Below, in pieces: positions 41,035 through 50,795 of a stretch of 64,000 nt of DNA. The position numbers and the translations under genes were made by a program. Location of the stretch: positions 1 to 64,000 of the forward strand of contig CAUJHH010000018.1 of the NCBI GenBank assembly GCA_963204725.1. The letters are read 5' to 3'. The notes beneath the pieces were generated by a model. The model saw nothing but the letters and a program-made list of their open reading frames with translations. It made no database searches and was not told the origin of the DNA. The first letter of the stretch is position 1; every line of letters begins with the position of its first letter. Source of the stretch: Planctomycetota bacterium. GTDB lineage: Bacteria; Planctomycetota; Phycisphaerae; Phycisphaerales; UBA1924.

Positions 41035-41753
41035 CGCCACCTCCGCGACTGCAGCGCCAGCGTCGCGAGCACGAGCAACCAGCCGGTTGAGGCGACAAAC
41101 CAGACGATGTGTCCGGTATCCACCACACCCTTGGCAAAGTCACCTGCGCGCGGCGAGAGCGAGAGGGCGTTCAGGATGCGCTGGGCTCCGAGCGGGAGGC
41201 TCTGGGTGGAGATCGACGGCACGAGCAGCATGCCGAGCATGACAAACAGTGTGGCGAGGAACGCGAGCGTCTGGCTCGATGTGCAGGCCGATGCCACGGT
41301 GCCGATCGAGAGGGCGAGCATGCCTAGGAGCAGCAGCGAGATGTACCCAGCCGCGATCGGCCCCGGATCCGGCGACGGATCCGACACAAGCCAGAGCGTG
41401 AGCGGATAGGCGAGCGTGGGCACGAGCATGGCGAGGAGGAACATCGAAGCGCCAGCGAACTTGCCCAGAACCAGCGAGCCATCGCGGATCGGCGAGGTCA
41501 GCAGGGGCTCGATGGTGCCGGTCCGGAATTCCTCGCTGAACAACCGCATCGAGATCGCGGGAACCACGGGGAGCATGAGCCAGCCCGCGATGGCGAAGAA
41601 CGGCCGCAGCGTCGCGGGCTGCCCGGGGACGAGGATCGCCGTCGCGAACACCGCACCGGTCAGGAGGAGGAAGAGCGCGATCACAATCCATCCGACCGGG
41701 ATTCTGAAGAATGATCGGAACTCTCTGAGCGCGATCACGAGCACGGCCGTCAT
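41031..41753 (-). CDS. ABC-2 type permease, GldF-like
   Basis: The 240-residue protein has six membrane helices, beginning ALREFRSFFRIPVGWIVIALFLLLTGAVF and including the conserved FSEEFRTGTIEPLLTSPI segment, which is typical of ABC-2 permeases of the GldF/NosY group. It forms the membrane channel for the ATPase encoded upstream. Both junctions overlap by 4 bases (ATGA), so the three subunits should be made in equal amounts. Confidence 0.9.
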   Translation of the reverse strand: MTAVLVIALREFRSFFRIPVGWIVIALFLLLTGAVFATAILVPGQPATLRPFFAIAGWLMLPVVPAISMRLFSEEFRTGTIEPLLTSPIRDGSLVLGKFAGASMFLLAMLVPTLAYPLTLWLVSDPSPDPGPIAAGYISLLLLGMLALSIGTVASACTSSQTLAFLATLFVMLGMLLVPSISTQSLPLGAQRILNALSLSPRAGDFAKGVVDTGHIVWFVASTGWLLVLATLALQSRRWR

Positions 41754-42691
41754 GGCGTTGCTCCCCGTCCGTGTGCGAGCGCGAGGAAGACATCCTCAAC
41801 GGTCGAAGTCACAAGGCGAAGCTCGCGTACAGGGACGTGCGCCGCGGCGAACAGGGCCGCGATTCGCTCTCGCGGGTCGGGTTCGTGGGCGGCGCAGCGC
41901 GAGTCGATGTGCGTCCAGCCATTGGTCAGTTCGGACGTCGACGCGTCCGACTCGCGAAGACCAAGGATCGATTCGGCTTTCTCAGTGGTGCACCGCGCCT
42001 CGACAATGAGCCGAGCCGGTCCGCCGTGGCGAGCGATCAGTTCTGCCGGAGAGCCGTCGGCTCGGAGTTCGCCTGCGGCGACAATCAGAATCCGAGAGCA
42101 GATCTGCTCGATCTCGGGAAGAATGTGTGAGGAGATCAGCATGGTGCGATCCGAGCCGAGCTCACGAACGAGCGATCGCATCTGCGCGATCTGCGTCGGA
42201 TCAAGCCCGTTGGTCGGCTCGTCGAGAATCAGCACCTCGGGGTCGTGCAGGATCGCTGAGGCAAGGCCCACTCGCTGGCGATACCCCTTGCTCAGGTGTC
42301 CGACGCGTCGTCCCTCTACATCTTTGAGCCAGCATCGCTCGATCGCGCGCCCGATTGCGGACCGGCGCACCGTGCGATCCATGCCGAAGAGACGCGACCT
42401 GTACTCCAGATATGCACGCACGGACATTTCCGGATAGAGAGGTGCAGATTCTGGGAGGTATCCCAGCTTGGCTCGCGCACGCAATGAATCGCTCAGCGTG
42501 TCGTGTCCGCGGATGTTCGCCCGGCCGGTGTCGGGCGGGATCAGGCCGGTGAGGATCCGGATCGTTGTCGATTTGCCCGCGCCGTTCGGACCGAGCAGAC
42601 CGGCAACCTGCCCCGGCCTCAGCTCGAAGGAGACGCCCCGCAGGGCGTGTATGCGTCCGTACCACTTGTGCACGCGATCGATGGCGACCAT
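41750..42691 (-). CDS. ABC transporter ATP-binding protein, GldA-like
   Basis: The 313-residue ATPase has Walker A GPNGAGKST (34-42), the signature segment LSKGYRQRVGLASAILHDPEVLILDEPTNGLDP (signature plus Walker B and D-loop), and a C-terminal extension of about 90 residues as in exporters of the GldA/NatA/CcmA type. The last residues of the extension carry a variable regulatory-like domain. It is the first gene of the operon, preceded by a 127-bp divergent region shared with the PAS-GAF-receiver gene. It powers the ABC-2 permease next to it. Confidence 0.93.
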   Translation of the reverse strand: MVAIDRVHKWYGRIHALRGVSFELRPGQVAGLLGPNGAGKSTTIRILTGLIPPDTGRANIRGHDTLSDSLRARAKLGYLPESAPLYPEMSVRAYLEYRSRLFGMDRTVRRSAIGRAIERCWLKDVEGRRVGHLSKGYRQRVGLASAILHDPEVLILDEPTNGLDPTQIAQMRSLVRELGSDRTMLISSHILPEIEQICSRILIVAAGELRADGSPAELIARHGGPARLIVEARCTTEKAESILGLRESDASTSELTNGWTHIDSRCAAHEPDPRERIAALFAAAHVPVRELRLVTSTVEDVFLALAHGRGATP

Positions 42692-42818
42692 GCCGATGGA
42701 GAGGGTACCGTGCGCCGGCGTTCCTGTCGCGTCGGCAATTGGTGCGGCCGCCCGGTCACCGTCGGCCGGATAGACTCATCTCAGCAATGATGGACGTGGG
42801 AGCGGAGGAACCAGGGGC

Positions 42819-44378
42819 GTGACCGAGCGGACCGACGAGGCCCTTGATGCGACGCTGATACTCGCGGCATTGGATGTCGCCGTGTGTGTCGTTGATTTCA
42901 GCGGCGCCACGGTCTGGAGCAACGCTCGGCTGCAGGCCCTCGAAGGGGTCGCTCGTCAGCGGATCGCCAGTGAGTGCCGCGCTTTCCTCGACAAGCGAGC
43001 GTCCTACGCCGGGAGGCGTTCTCTCGGCCCGGATGATCAGACGCCCGTGTCGTGGGGACCGATCGAGGTCTCCAACGCCGATCAGTCGACCTGGTACGAA
43101 CTCACGGCGGGTCTGGACCCGAGCGGCAAGCCCTTCGGCCCGGGCTCCCGCGCCGTGGCGACCGTGCGTGACGTGACAACAGCGCGGCGGGTCCGGCTCC
43201 AGCGAGAGACGCTTGCGCGTGCCGGCGAGGAGTTGGTTCGCCTGGATCGCGAGGCGATCCGGAAGATGAACGCCCACGAGCGTCTCAAGCTGCTCGAGTC
43301 CAAGATTGTCGGATACAACCGCGACCTGCTGCACTTTGACCACTTCGTTATCCGGTTGCTCAACGAGAAGTCCGGGAAGCTCGAGATCGTCTTCTCCGTG
43401 GGACTCCCCACGGAGATCGAGGACCTTGATATTTTCCCGGAGGCGGAGAACAACGGCATCAGCGGCTGGGTCGCCGCAACCGGGCAGAGCTATATCTGCC
43501 GCGACGTGAACGCCGACGAGAAGTTTCTTCCCGGCCTGAGCGGCGCGAAGAGTTCGCTGACGGTCCCGCTCCGCCTCCACGACAGAGTGCTGGGCATCAT
43601 GGATGTCGAGTCCTGCACGTCTTCTGCGTTCAGCGAGGAAGACCGCTATTCGGCCGAGATCTTCGCACGCCATATCGCCATCGCGCTCCACATGCTGGAC
43701 CTGCTCGTCGCGGAGCGATCGACCACCAACGAGGCCGTCAGCAAGCGGGTCGACAGCGAGGTCGCCGAGCCCCTTCAGGACATCGTCCGCGAGGCCGAGT
43801 GGCTCGACAAGATCGGCTCGGCCGATCCCGAGGTCCAACGCCACATCGAACGCATCAAGACCGATTGCGACGCGATCCGCAGGCGAATGCAGGATGTCAC
43901 GTCCGGCCCGCAGACGCTCCTGGGCGTCGAAGAGGCCATGGCGCATCGTGCGCCGGACCCTCTCCTCGTCGATCGCTGGATCCTCATCGCCGACGACGAA
44001 CCGAAGATCCGGCGCGTCATCGGCGATGTCCTCCGCAACCGCGGGTCGAAGGTTGTCGTCGTTGACAACGGCGGCGCGGCGATCCAGTATCTTGAGGCGT
44101 GCGAGCGGGGTGAGTACCCGCCGTTTGAGCTGGTCATCAGCGATATCAAGATGCCCGACCGCAACGGCTACGAGGTCTTCGCGGCGGTTCGACGCTGTCT
44201 CGGGCAGGTCCCCGTCATTCTGATGACCGGCTTCGGCTACGACCCGCACCACTCGATCGTCCGCGCCTCGCAGGAGGGGCAACGGGCCGTGCTTTTCAAG
44301 CCCTTCCAGATCGAGAAACTCTTGGAAGAGGTGCGGGCCGCGCTTCACGCGGTCGGAGGCGAAGCCCCCGGGGCTTGA
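42819..44378 (+). CDS. PAS-GAF-receiver signalling protein
   Basis: The 519-residue protein has an N-terminal PAS-like segment (about 10-120), then a helical linker, a GAF domain (about 150-300: VGYNRDLLHFDHFVIRLLNE, ISGWVAATGQSYICRDV, VPLRLHDRVLGIMDVES), a helical region at about 300-375 with no conserved His, and a C-terminal receiver (387-510) with the acidic pair D392/D393, phosphoacceptor D442 (VISDIKMPDRNGYE) and K494. There is no ATPase domain or output domain, so it is likely a phosphorelay intermediate or a sensor-coupled receiver. The start is GTG after GGAGGAA. It is divergent from the ABC operon; partner kinase genes were not seen. Confidence 0.82.
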   Translation: MTERTDEALDATLILAALDVAVCVVDFSGATVWSNARLQALEGVARQRIASECRAFLDKRASYAGRRSLGPDDQTPVSWGPIEVSNADQSTWYELTAGLDPSGKPFGPGSRAVATVRDVTTARRVRLQRETLARAGEELVRLDREAIRKMNAHERLKLLESKIVGYNRDLLHFDHFVIRLLNEKSGKLEIVFSVGLPTEIEDLDIFPEAENNGISGWVAATGQSYICRDVNADEKFLPGLSGAKSSLTVPLRLHDRVLGIMDVESCTSSAFSEEDRYSAEIFARHIAIALHMLDLLVAERSTTNEAVSKRVDSEVAEPLQDIVREAEWLDKIGSADPEVQRHIERIKTDCDAIRRRMQDVTSGPQTLLGVEEAMAHRAPDPLLVDRWILIADDEPKIRRVIGDVLRNRGSKVVVVDNGGAAIQYLEACERGEYPPFELVISDIKMPDRNGYEVFAAVRRCLGQVPVILMTGFGYDPHHSIVRASQEGQRAVLFKPFQIEKLLEEVRAALHAVGGEAPGA

Positions 44379-44393
44379 TGCGTCCTCCCGTTC

Positions 44394-45347
44394 TTATTGC
44401 TCGGATCTCGTCGCAACGACCACCCGCGCCAGCCCATCGTGATCGTGGATGATCCGCGCATCGGCGAGCAGCGGGTGCGCCCGCGCGAGCGTGAGGACTT
44501 CCGGGCCGGTGCACGCCGCGATCTCGATCAGTATCTGGCCGCCGGGTGCGAGCAGCGCGGGACCATCGGCGAGGATGGGGCGAACGAACGTCATGCCGTC
44601 GGCCCCGCCCCGGAGCGCGCCGTGCGGCTCGTGATCCTTCACGTTCGGCTCGACCGAGTCCCATTCGTGGTCGGGGATGTAAGGCGGGTTGGCAACAAGA
44701 TAGTTCAGCGAGTTCTTCTTTCCGGCGACCGGATGCGCGAGGAGCGGCGCGAGCAGATCGCCCTGCGCAAAGTCCACGCGATCGGCCACGCCGTGCCTCT
44801 CCGCGTTGGCTCTCGCGACATCCATCGCGTCGGCAGAGATGTCAGTCGCGGCAACACGCGCGCCGGGCAGGCGCTTGGCGAGGGCGATGGCGATGCACCC
44901 GGAGCCGGTGCAGACATCGGCGATCAGCATGGGCGTGCTCGGCGTGGGTGCCGATTCAGCGGGTGCCGCGCCGTGTCCGCCGTGGGAAGCCCGCGCGTGC
45001 TGGAGGACGTGCTCGACGATCGTCTCGGTGCTGGGGCGTGGGATGAGGACGCGCTTATCGACCGAGATTGGAAGTCCGAAGAACCAGGCGGTGCCGACGA
45101 GATACTGCACCGGCTCGTGATTCAGGGCGCGGGCGACAAGTTCTCGGAGCTTCGCCCGCTCCTCGTCGCTGGCCGGGCGGTCGACATCGAGGTAGAGCTT
45201 CAGGCGTTCGCACCCGATGATGTGCGCCATCAGGAGTTCGGAGGAGAGCCCGGGCGCATCCAGCCCCTTCTTGGTGAAGGCGTCGCGCATCCATTGGAGG
45301 AGCTTGCGCGTGGTCCAGGTGGCGGGTTCGGTGGGGCTTGCGGACAT
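44394..45347 (-). CDS. prmC: Release factor glutamine methyltransferase PrmC
   Basis: PrmC methylates the GGQ glutamine of release factors RF1 and RF2 with SAM. The 317-residue protein has the N-terminal helical domain (to about 85), the PrmC-type RVLIPRPSTETIVE, the SAM loop VCTGSGCIAIALA (145-157) and the catalytic NPPY (220-223). An inserted polar stretch (about 118-140) lengthens the linker. The ATG at 45347 begins the conserved domain; it is 32 bp after the amidohydrolase gene on the same strand, so the two may be co-transcribed. Confidence 0.92.
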   Translation of the reverse strand: MSASPTEPATWTTRKLLQWMRDAFTKKGLDAPGLSSELLMAHIIGCERLKLYLDVDRPASDEERAKLRELVARALNHEPVQYLVGTAWFFGLPISVDKRVLIPRPSTETIVEHVLQHARASHGGHGAAPAESAPTPSTPMLIADVCTGSGCIAIALAKRLPGARVAATDISADAMDVARANAERHGVADRVDFAQGDLLAPLLAHPVAGKKNSLNYLVANPPYIPDHEWDSVEPNVKDHEPHGALRGGADGMTFVRPILADGPALLAPGGQILIEIAACTGPEVLTLARAHPLLADARIIHDHDGLARVVVATRSEQ

Positions 45348-45379
45348 GGTGCGGATTGTTGACGCGATCCGAGCCGGGA

Positions 45380-47089
45380 TCACTCGGCATCCATCGGCTT
45401 CTCGTGGTCCTTGAAGACGAACTCGCCGCCGACCATCGTCATGAGCACGCGCGTGGCCGGGATCTGCTCCACCGGGCAGGTCATGATGTCGCGGTCGATG
45501 ACGATGAGGTCCGCGTACTTGCCGGGGGAGAGCGAGCCGCGTTCCTTCTCGTGGAAGGAGGCGTACGCGGCGTCGATGGTCATGCTGCGGAGGGCTTCTT
45601 CGCGGGTCAGTCGTTCGGCGGGGTGCCAGCCGCCGGAGGGCTGGCCTTCGAGATTCTGGCGCGTGACGGCGGCGTAGATCCCGAGGAACGGGTTGTGGCT
45701 CTCGACAGGGAAGTCGCTGCCTCCGGCGAGGCGTGCGCCGGACTTCAACAGACTCTGCCACGCGTACGCGCCTTTCGAGCGTTCAGGCCCGACGCGGTCG
45801 TCGACCCAGCGCATGTCGCTGGTGCAATGTGTCGGCTGCATGGATGCGATGACGCCGAGCTCTGCGAAGCGGGGGATGTCGGCGGGGCTCAGGAGCTGGG
45901 CGTGCTCGATTCGGAAGCGTGCGGAGTCGAGCCGCTGAGTGTACGAACTGCCGAGCGAAGCGGCGGCTCGCTGATAGGCGTCGAGGACCTCACGATTGGC
46001 GCGATCGCCGATGGCGTGGGTGCAGACCTGGTAGCCGCGTTCGAGCGCAAGCTTGGCCACGGCCTCGATGAAGGCGGGATCGCTGACGGCGAGGCCGACG
46101 TAGGGCTCGCCCTCGGGCCCGGTGGGGCGGTCGGCGTATGGCTCCAGCATCCATGCGCCGCGCGAGCCCATGGCACCGTCCATGTAGAGCTTGCAGCCGC
46201 GGACGGTGACGATGGGGTGGTCGATCGGCTCGTTCTCCGACATGTATTTCAGCGCGACGTTGGAGGGGATCATGGCGCTGATGCGGAGCTTGAGTTCGCC
46301 GGCATCGGCCATCTGGCGGTACATGCGGGCGGTCTCGGGGTGAACACCCATGTCGTGAACACCCGTGAGGCCGACCTCGAAGCAGCGTGCCTGGGCTTCG
46401 AGGATGATCGCGCGGGGATCGCCGGAGGCGGGGATGACGCGATCTATCAGTCCTTCGGCGTTATCGATGAAGACGCCGGTAGCGCGGCCCTGTTCATCGC
46501 GGATGATCTCGCCGCCCGCGGGGTTCGAGATGCTGTCGTCAATGCCGGCGAGGTCCATCGCGGCCTTGTTGGCGAGGGCGGCGTGGCCATCCACGCGTGA
46601 GAGCCAGACGGGGTTGTCGGGCGAGATCGCGGAGAGCGGGTCGTGGGTCGGGAGCGCGCGAGTGGGCCAGGATTCGTGGTCCCACCCTCGCCCGATGATC
46701 CACGCGCCGGGCTGGGCGTCGTTGATCCGTGCCGCGACGCGTGCGAGGACTTCTTCGTATGTCCTGGTCCCGGCGAGATCGACGACGCCGAGAGATAACT
46801 GGCCCAGCCCGGCGAGGTGGCCGTGGGCGTCGATGAGGCCGGGAAGGACGGTCTTTGCGCCGAGGTCGATGATCTTGGTGTCGGGGCCGGCGAGGGGGAG
46901 GATGTCGGTCTCGGTGCCGAGTGCGGCGATCTTGCCATCGGTGATGGCGACGGCCCGCGCGATGGGCGTCTTGTCGTCCAGCGTGTGGAAGGTGGCGTTG
47001 CGGAGGATGGTGTCGGGGGGGGAGGCGGCGGAGCCGAGAGTTACAAACGCGACAATCAGTCCAGATGCGAGCGCACGCGCCACGTTCAT
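45380..47089 (-). CDS. Exported amidohydrolase (YtcJ-type, Amidohydrolase_3)
   Basis: The 569-residue protein has a signal peptide (residues 1-22), then the amidohydrolase layout: beta-strand domain, the metal-binding HxH in LPGLIDAHGHLAGLG, then a TIM barrel with FRIEHAQLL and SDFPVESHNPF, and the closing VIDRDIMTCP segment that packs with the N-terminal strands. Members of this group hydrolyse C-N bonds of various amides; the substrate is unknown. Export to the periplasm is unusual for the family but seen in several lineages. Its start is coupled by ATGA to the gene upstream, and it is followed by prmC. Confidence 0.88.
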   Translation of the reverse strand: MNVARALASGLIVAFVTLGSAASPPDTILRNATFHTLDDKTPIARAVAITDGKIAALGTETDILPLAGPDTKIIDLGAKTVLPGLIDAHGHLAGLGQLSLGVVDLAGTRTYEEVLARVAARINDAQPGAWIIGRGWDHESWPTRALPTHDPLSAISPDNPVWLSRVDGHAALANKAAMDLAGIDDSISNPAGGEIIRDEQGRATGVFIDNAEGLIDRVIPASGDPRAIILEAQARCFEVGLTGVHDMGVHPETARMYRQMADAGELKLRISAMIPSNVALKYMSENEPIDHPIVTVRGCKLYMDGAMGSRGAWMLEPYADRPTGPEGEPYVGLAVSDPAFIEAVAKLALERGYQVCTHAIGDRANREVLDAYQRAAASLGSSYTQRLDSARFRIEHAQLLSPADIPRFAELGVIASMQPTHCTSDMRWVDDRVGPERSKGAYAWQSLLKSGARLAGGSDFPVESHNPFLGIYAAVTRQNLEGQPSGGWHPAERLTREEALRSMTIDAAYASFHEKERGSLSPGKYADLIVIDRDIMTCPVEQIPATRVLMTMVGGEFVFKDHEKPMDAE

Positions 47090-47769
47090 TCTCTTGTCCC
47101 TTCCAAGTCACGGTGAGCGACTCGTTGCGAGTCGTCGAAACATCGCGTAGATCGCCTACATTTTATCGCGAGCAGCGCGAACATCGGCACACCGAGAACA
47201 GATCCCGCGAGCACGCCGTTCGCAACGCACCCGCTCCAGCGCACGGATTCGCGTGGTTGGTCTTCATCGACAAGCAGTCGGAAGACGGATTCCGCTCGTG
47301 TTCCGTACTCCTGCTTGAACAACGCGGCCGCCTGCTCCCGAATCGCATGTGGAATCGCCATCCGATCAACCCACGGATCATCGGCCTTGGGGTGGTAGCT
47401 CACAAACGAGCGGGCTCGCGTCGGAAACATGAGGGACGTGTTGTACTGCCTGTCAACAACCCACAGGATCGAGTCATAACCGCTCGTCGAAAGCGTCGGA
47501 TGGCTGGCTGGAAGAATCTCGAACACTCCATCCCTCTGTCGGACAAAGAGCCACCACGAGCCCTTGCTCTCGTTGGATCGTTTCCAGTTTGTTGCGAACT
47601 CGTCGTCCAGGCGCAGGGCGATCCACGATGCCACGTGAGAGGAGACCGTGTATGAGCGATAAAGATGGATGAGTAAACCCGCCGCGACAATGGCGCACGC
47701 GAGTGAGCCCAATGCGAACATCAGGCGCCGATGCCGTTTCAGCGAGTTCGTGCCTGCTCTCGGCTCCAT
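47086..47769 (-). CDS. Membrane-anchored hypothetical protein
   Basis: The 227-residue protein has a hydrophobic helix at about residues 17-38 and a second one at about 180-200; between them lies a soluble region of about 130 residues without a recognisable family motif. The function is unknown. It lies between polA and the amidohydrolase on the same strand. Its start overlaps the polA stop (GTG 47772 or ATG 47769) and its stop overlaps the amidohydrolase start as ATGA. It is thus a tightly coupled link between the two, though any functional connection is unclear. Confidence 0.6.
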   Translation of the reverse strand: MEPRAGTNSLKRHRRLMFALGSLACAIVAAGLLIHLYRSYTVSSHVASWIALRLDDEFATNWKRSNESKGSWWLFVRQRDGVFEILPASHPTLSTSGYDSILWVVDRQYNTSLMFPTRARSFVSYHPKADDPWVDRMAIPHAIREQAAALFKQEYGTRAESVFRLLVDEDQPRESVRWSGCVANGVLAGSVLGVPMFALLAIKCRRSTRCFDDSQRVAHRDLEGTRE

Positions 47770-50700
47770 CACTTCCCCTCAAACCAGTTCTCCGAGAGCG
47801 ACGCCTCGGCCACCAGCGGCACGGAAAGCTCCATAGCCGCCTCCATTCGCTGCTTGATGAACGCTTTCGCCCGCTCGCCCTCCTCTCGCGGCACCTCGAA
47901 GACGAGCTCGTCGTGGATCTGGAGCAGCATGAGCGTGCCGGGAACCTCGGCGGGCTTGCCGCCTCGGAGGTGTGCCGCGTGCGGGCTGAGCCGGGCGTGG
48001 AGATCGACCATGGCGAGCTTGATGAGGTCCGCCGCGGACCCCTGCACGACGGAGTTGATCGCGGTGCGTTCAGCGAAGGCCTTTCGCGAGGGGTTGGTCG
48101 AGTCGATGTCCGGGATGGGGCGGCGGCGCTTCATCATCGTCTCGACATATCCGAGCGTCCGAGCCTGGGCGATGCACTCTTCCAGGAATGTCGTGATCCC
48201 AGCGAAGCGCCGCTTGTAGCCGTCGATGATCTGGGCGGCTTCTGTATTGCCGATGTTCAGGCGCCGGGCCAGCCCGAAGGCCGTGATGCCGTAGACGATG
48301 CCGAAGTTCACCATCTTTGCGCCCGAGCGTTGGTCTTTGGTGACGTCCTTGATCGGGATGTTGTGGATCTGGGCCGCGACCTGTGTGTGGATGTCCTCGC
48401 CACGCCGGAAGGCCTCGATGAGGGCCGGGTCCTGCGAGAGATGCGCGAGGAGGCGCAGCTCGATCTGCGAGTAGTCGGCGGTGAGGAGGAGGCGTCCCGG
48501 CGGCGCGACGAAGGCCTTGCGGATCTCGCGCCCGACATCGGTGCGGATCGGGATGTTCTGAAGGTTCGGATCGCTGGAGGCCAGCCGCCCAGTCGCCGCG
48601 ACCGTCTGGTGGAAGCTCGCGTGGACGCGGCCGGTCTCAGGGAGGATCGCTTCCTTGAGGGCGACGAGGTAGGTGCTGACGAGCTTGGTGAGCTGGCGGT
48701 ACTCGACGATGAGCGAGGGGATTGGCGTCGGGATGTCGGGGTCGGCCGCGAGCTTTTCGAGCACTTCGATGTCGGTGGATGCGCCGGTCTTCGTTCGCTT
48801 GACGATTTTGAGGCCGAGCCCCGGCTCCTCATCATCCGGCTTGTTGAAGAGCACTCCCGCGAGCTGCTTCGGCGAGTCAGGATTGAACCCGCGCCCGATC
48901 GTGTCCATCGCGGCTTTCTGGAGCTCCTTTGCGAGCTCATCAATGCGGGTCTGGAGGCGGCCGCGCTGGCGTTCGAGCTCATCGCCATCAACTGTGATGC
49001 CGTTCCATTCCAGTTCCGCCAGCACCTCCACCAGCGGCATCTCCAGCTTGTGCATCAGGTCCGTCAGGCCCATGGCCTTGAGCTGCGGTTGCATGGTGTG
49101 GGCGAGGCGCAGCGACACATCCGCATCTTCCGCGGCGTATTCCGTGGCGAGGTCCACGGGCACCGTGTCGAATGTTCGCTGCTCTTTGCCTGTGCCGATG
49201 AGTTCGCTGATGGAGATGTTGGTGTGGTTCAGGAGGGCCATCGAGAGCGCATCGAGCGAGTGCGATGAGCGCGAGGCATCGATCAGGTAACTGGCGACCA
49301 TGGAGTCGCAGGAATCCGGGTGGGTAAGGCCGCGGAGTTCAACGCCTGCGTTTCGCAGCACCAGCAGGTCGTACTTCAGGTTGTGCCCGAGCTTCGGCCT
49401 CGCAGGGTCTTCCAGCAATGGCTTCAGTGCCGCGAGGACGGTGGCTTCGTCGAGGTGCGCGTCGGGTGTCGGCGAACGCGCGGGGATGTACCACGCCTTG
49501 CCCGGTTCGATCGAGAGCGACAGGCCGCAGAGCTTGGCCTGATGGGGCGAGAGCGAGGTCGTCTCCGTATCGATCGCGAAAGCGGGAGCCGTTGTGAGTT
49601 CCTTCACGAGCGAGGCGAGTTGCTTCGGCGTTGATATGCACGCGTATCCGGCGGTGGGGGGGCGTGAGAGCGTCGGAGTGGTGGCGGGGAAGTCGAAGAG
49701 CCCTCCGACGAGCGGCGCATCGCTCGAACTGGGCTTTGCGCCGGTCTTGGCGGGCGCTTTCGTTAACGCGTCGGGCTCGGTCGAGCCGCCTCCGAAGAGG
49801 CCGCCCGAGTCGGTCTTGTCTTTCGCGGCCTGCTTTGCAGCGGGTTTCGCGGATTCCGTCGCGGGAGAGATCGCCATGATCGGTGGCGGCACGCCCATCA
49901 GGTTCGCGAGATCGGTCTGGTAGCGGTTGAAGCCGAGTTCCTTCAGGATCGGATTGAGATTGGCGAGTTGCAGCGCCTCTGTCCGCGAGGCGTGGAGATC
50001 GAGGTCGGCCGGCGCATCGGTGCGAAGCGTGACCAGTTGCTTGGAGAGTGGCATCGCCGGGATCGCGGCACGGATGTTCTCGCCACGCTTGCCCTTGATG
50101 CTCGCGGCGTCGGCGATGAGCGCTTCGAGCGTGCCGTACTGGGCGATGAGTTGTGCGGCGGTCTTGGGGCCGACGCCGACGACGCCCGGCACGTTGTCCA
50201 CCGTGTCGCCCATGAGTGTGAGCATGTCGATGACCTGCTCGGGCGTGATGCCGGTCTCGTTCTTGAGCGTCGTCGCGGTGATGACAAGATCTGTGTGGAC
50301 GTCGTAGAGCTCAACGCCCGGCTCGCCGGGGCCTTCGTCGCGGAGGAGCTGCTTGAGGTCCTTGTCCTTGGAGATGATGCGGATCTTGAGGTCGGGGTGG
50401 GATTTCCGCAGCTTGGCGACGAGCGTGGCGATGACGTCGTCGGCCTCGAACTCCGGCGCGCCGAGGATCGGCATCCCGATCGACTCGAGCATCTTCAGGC
50501 AACGCTCCACCTGCGGGAACAAATCCTCCGGCGGCTCCGGACGCTGGGCCTTGTACTCGGGATAGATCTGCGAGCGGAACGTGCCCCGATCCCCCGACAC
50601 GTCGAGTGTGAGCGCGATGTAGTCCGGCGAGCCGCCGAGATTGCCCTCGCCGCGCAGCAGCTTAAAGAGCATGCCGATGAAGCCGAACGTCATGTTCGTC

Positions 50701-50795
50701 GGCTCTTTTGTGACCGGGCTGGTCATGGGCGTGCGGATGGCGTGATAGGCGCGGAAGAACTGGGCGTAGCCGTCGATGAGGTAGAGGGTCTTCAT
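47769..50795 (-). CDS. polA: DNA polymerase I
   Basis: The 1008-residue protein has all three PolA domains. The 5'-3' nuclease (about 1-310) begins MKTLYLIDGYAQFFRAYHA and has EADDVIATLV and GDTVDNVPGVVGVGPKTAAQL. The 3'-5' proofreading domain (about 390-590) keeps AIDTETTSL and DADVSLRLA acidic residues, so it looks active. The polymerase (about 640-1008) has TADYSQIELRLLAHLS (near 772), MVNFGIVYGI and LLQIHDELVFEVP. A low-complexity linker (about 315-375) separates nuclease and exonuclease. It is about 80 residues longer than the E. coli enzyme. It fills gaps and removes primers in the cytoplasm. The start overlaps the GxxExxY stop as ATGA. Confidence 0.97.
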   Translation of the reverse strand: MKTLYLIDGYAQFFRAYHAIRTPMTSPVTKEPTNMTFGFIGMLFKLLRGEGNLGGSPDYIALTLDVSGDRGTFRSQIYPEYKAQRPEPPEDLFPQVERCLKMLESIGMPILGAPEFEADDVIATLVAKLRKSHPDLKIRIISKDKDLKQLLRDEGPGEPGVELYDVHTDLVITATTLKNETGITPEQVIDMLTLMGDTVDNVPGVVGVGPKTAAQLIAQYGTLEALIADAASIKGKRGENIRAAIPAMPLSKQLVTLRTDAPADLDLHASRTEALQLANLNPILKELGFNRYQTDLANLMGVPPPIMAISPATESAKPAAKQAAKDKTDSGGLFGGGSTEPDALTKAPAKTGAKPSSSDAPLVGGLFDFPATTPTLSRPPTAGYACISTPKQLASLVKELTTAPAFAIDTETTSLSPHQAKLCGLSLSIEPGKAWYIPARSPTPDAHLDEATVLAALKPLLEDPARPKLGHNLKYDLLVLRNAGVELRGLTHPDSCDSMVASYLIDASRSSHSLDALSMALLNHTNISISELIGTGKEQRTFDTVPVDLATEYAAEDADVSLRLAHTMQPQLKAMGLTDLMHKLEMPLVEVLAELEWNGITVDGDELERQRGRLQTRIDELAKELQKAAMDTIGRGFNPDSPKQLAGVLFNKPDDEEPGLGLKIVKRTKTGASTDIEVLEKLAADPDIPTPIPSLIVEYRQLTKLVSTYLVALKEAILPETGRVHASFHQTVAATGRLASSDPNLQNIPIRTDVGREIRKAFVAPPGRLLLTADYSQIELRLLAHLSQDPALIEAFRRGEDIHTQVAAQIHNIPIKDVTKDQRSGAKMVNFGIVYGITAFGLARRLNIGNTEAAQIIDGYKRRFAGITTFLEECIAQARTLGYVETMMKRRRPIPDIDSTNPSRKAFAERTAINSVVQGSAADLIKLAMVDLHARLSPHAAHLRGGKPAEVPGTLMLLQIHDELVFEVPREEGERAKAFIKQRMEAAMELSVPLVAEASLSENWFEGK

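Noticed and set aside
42756-44348. Minus-strand frame of 530 codons over the PAS-GAF-receiver gene
   Set aside because: Shadow frame; the plus-strand product has clear GAF and receiver motifs.
45338-46600. Plus-strand frame of 420 codons over the amidohydrolase
   Set aside because: Antisense to a gene with clear signal peptide and metal motif.
47703-49268. Plus-strand frame of 521 codons over polA
   Set aside because: Antisense to polA; Arg/Asp-rich product typical of shadow frames.
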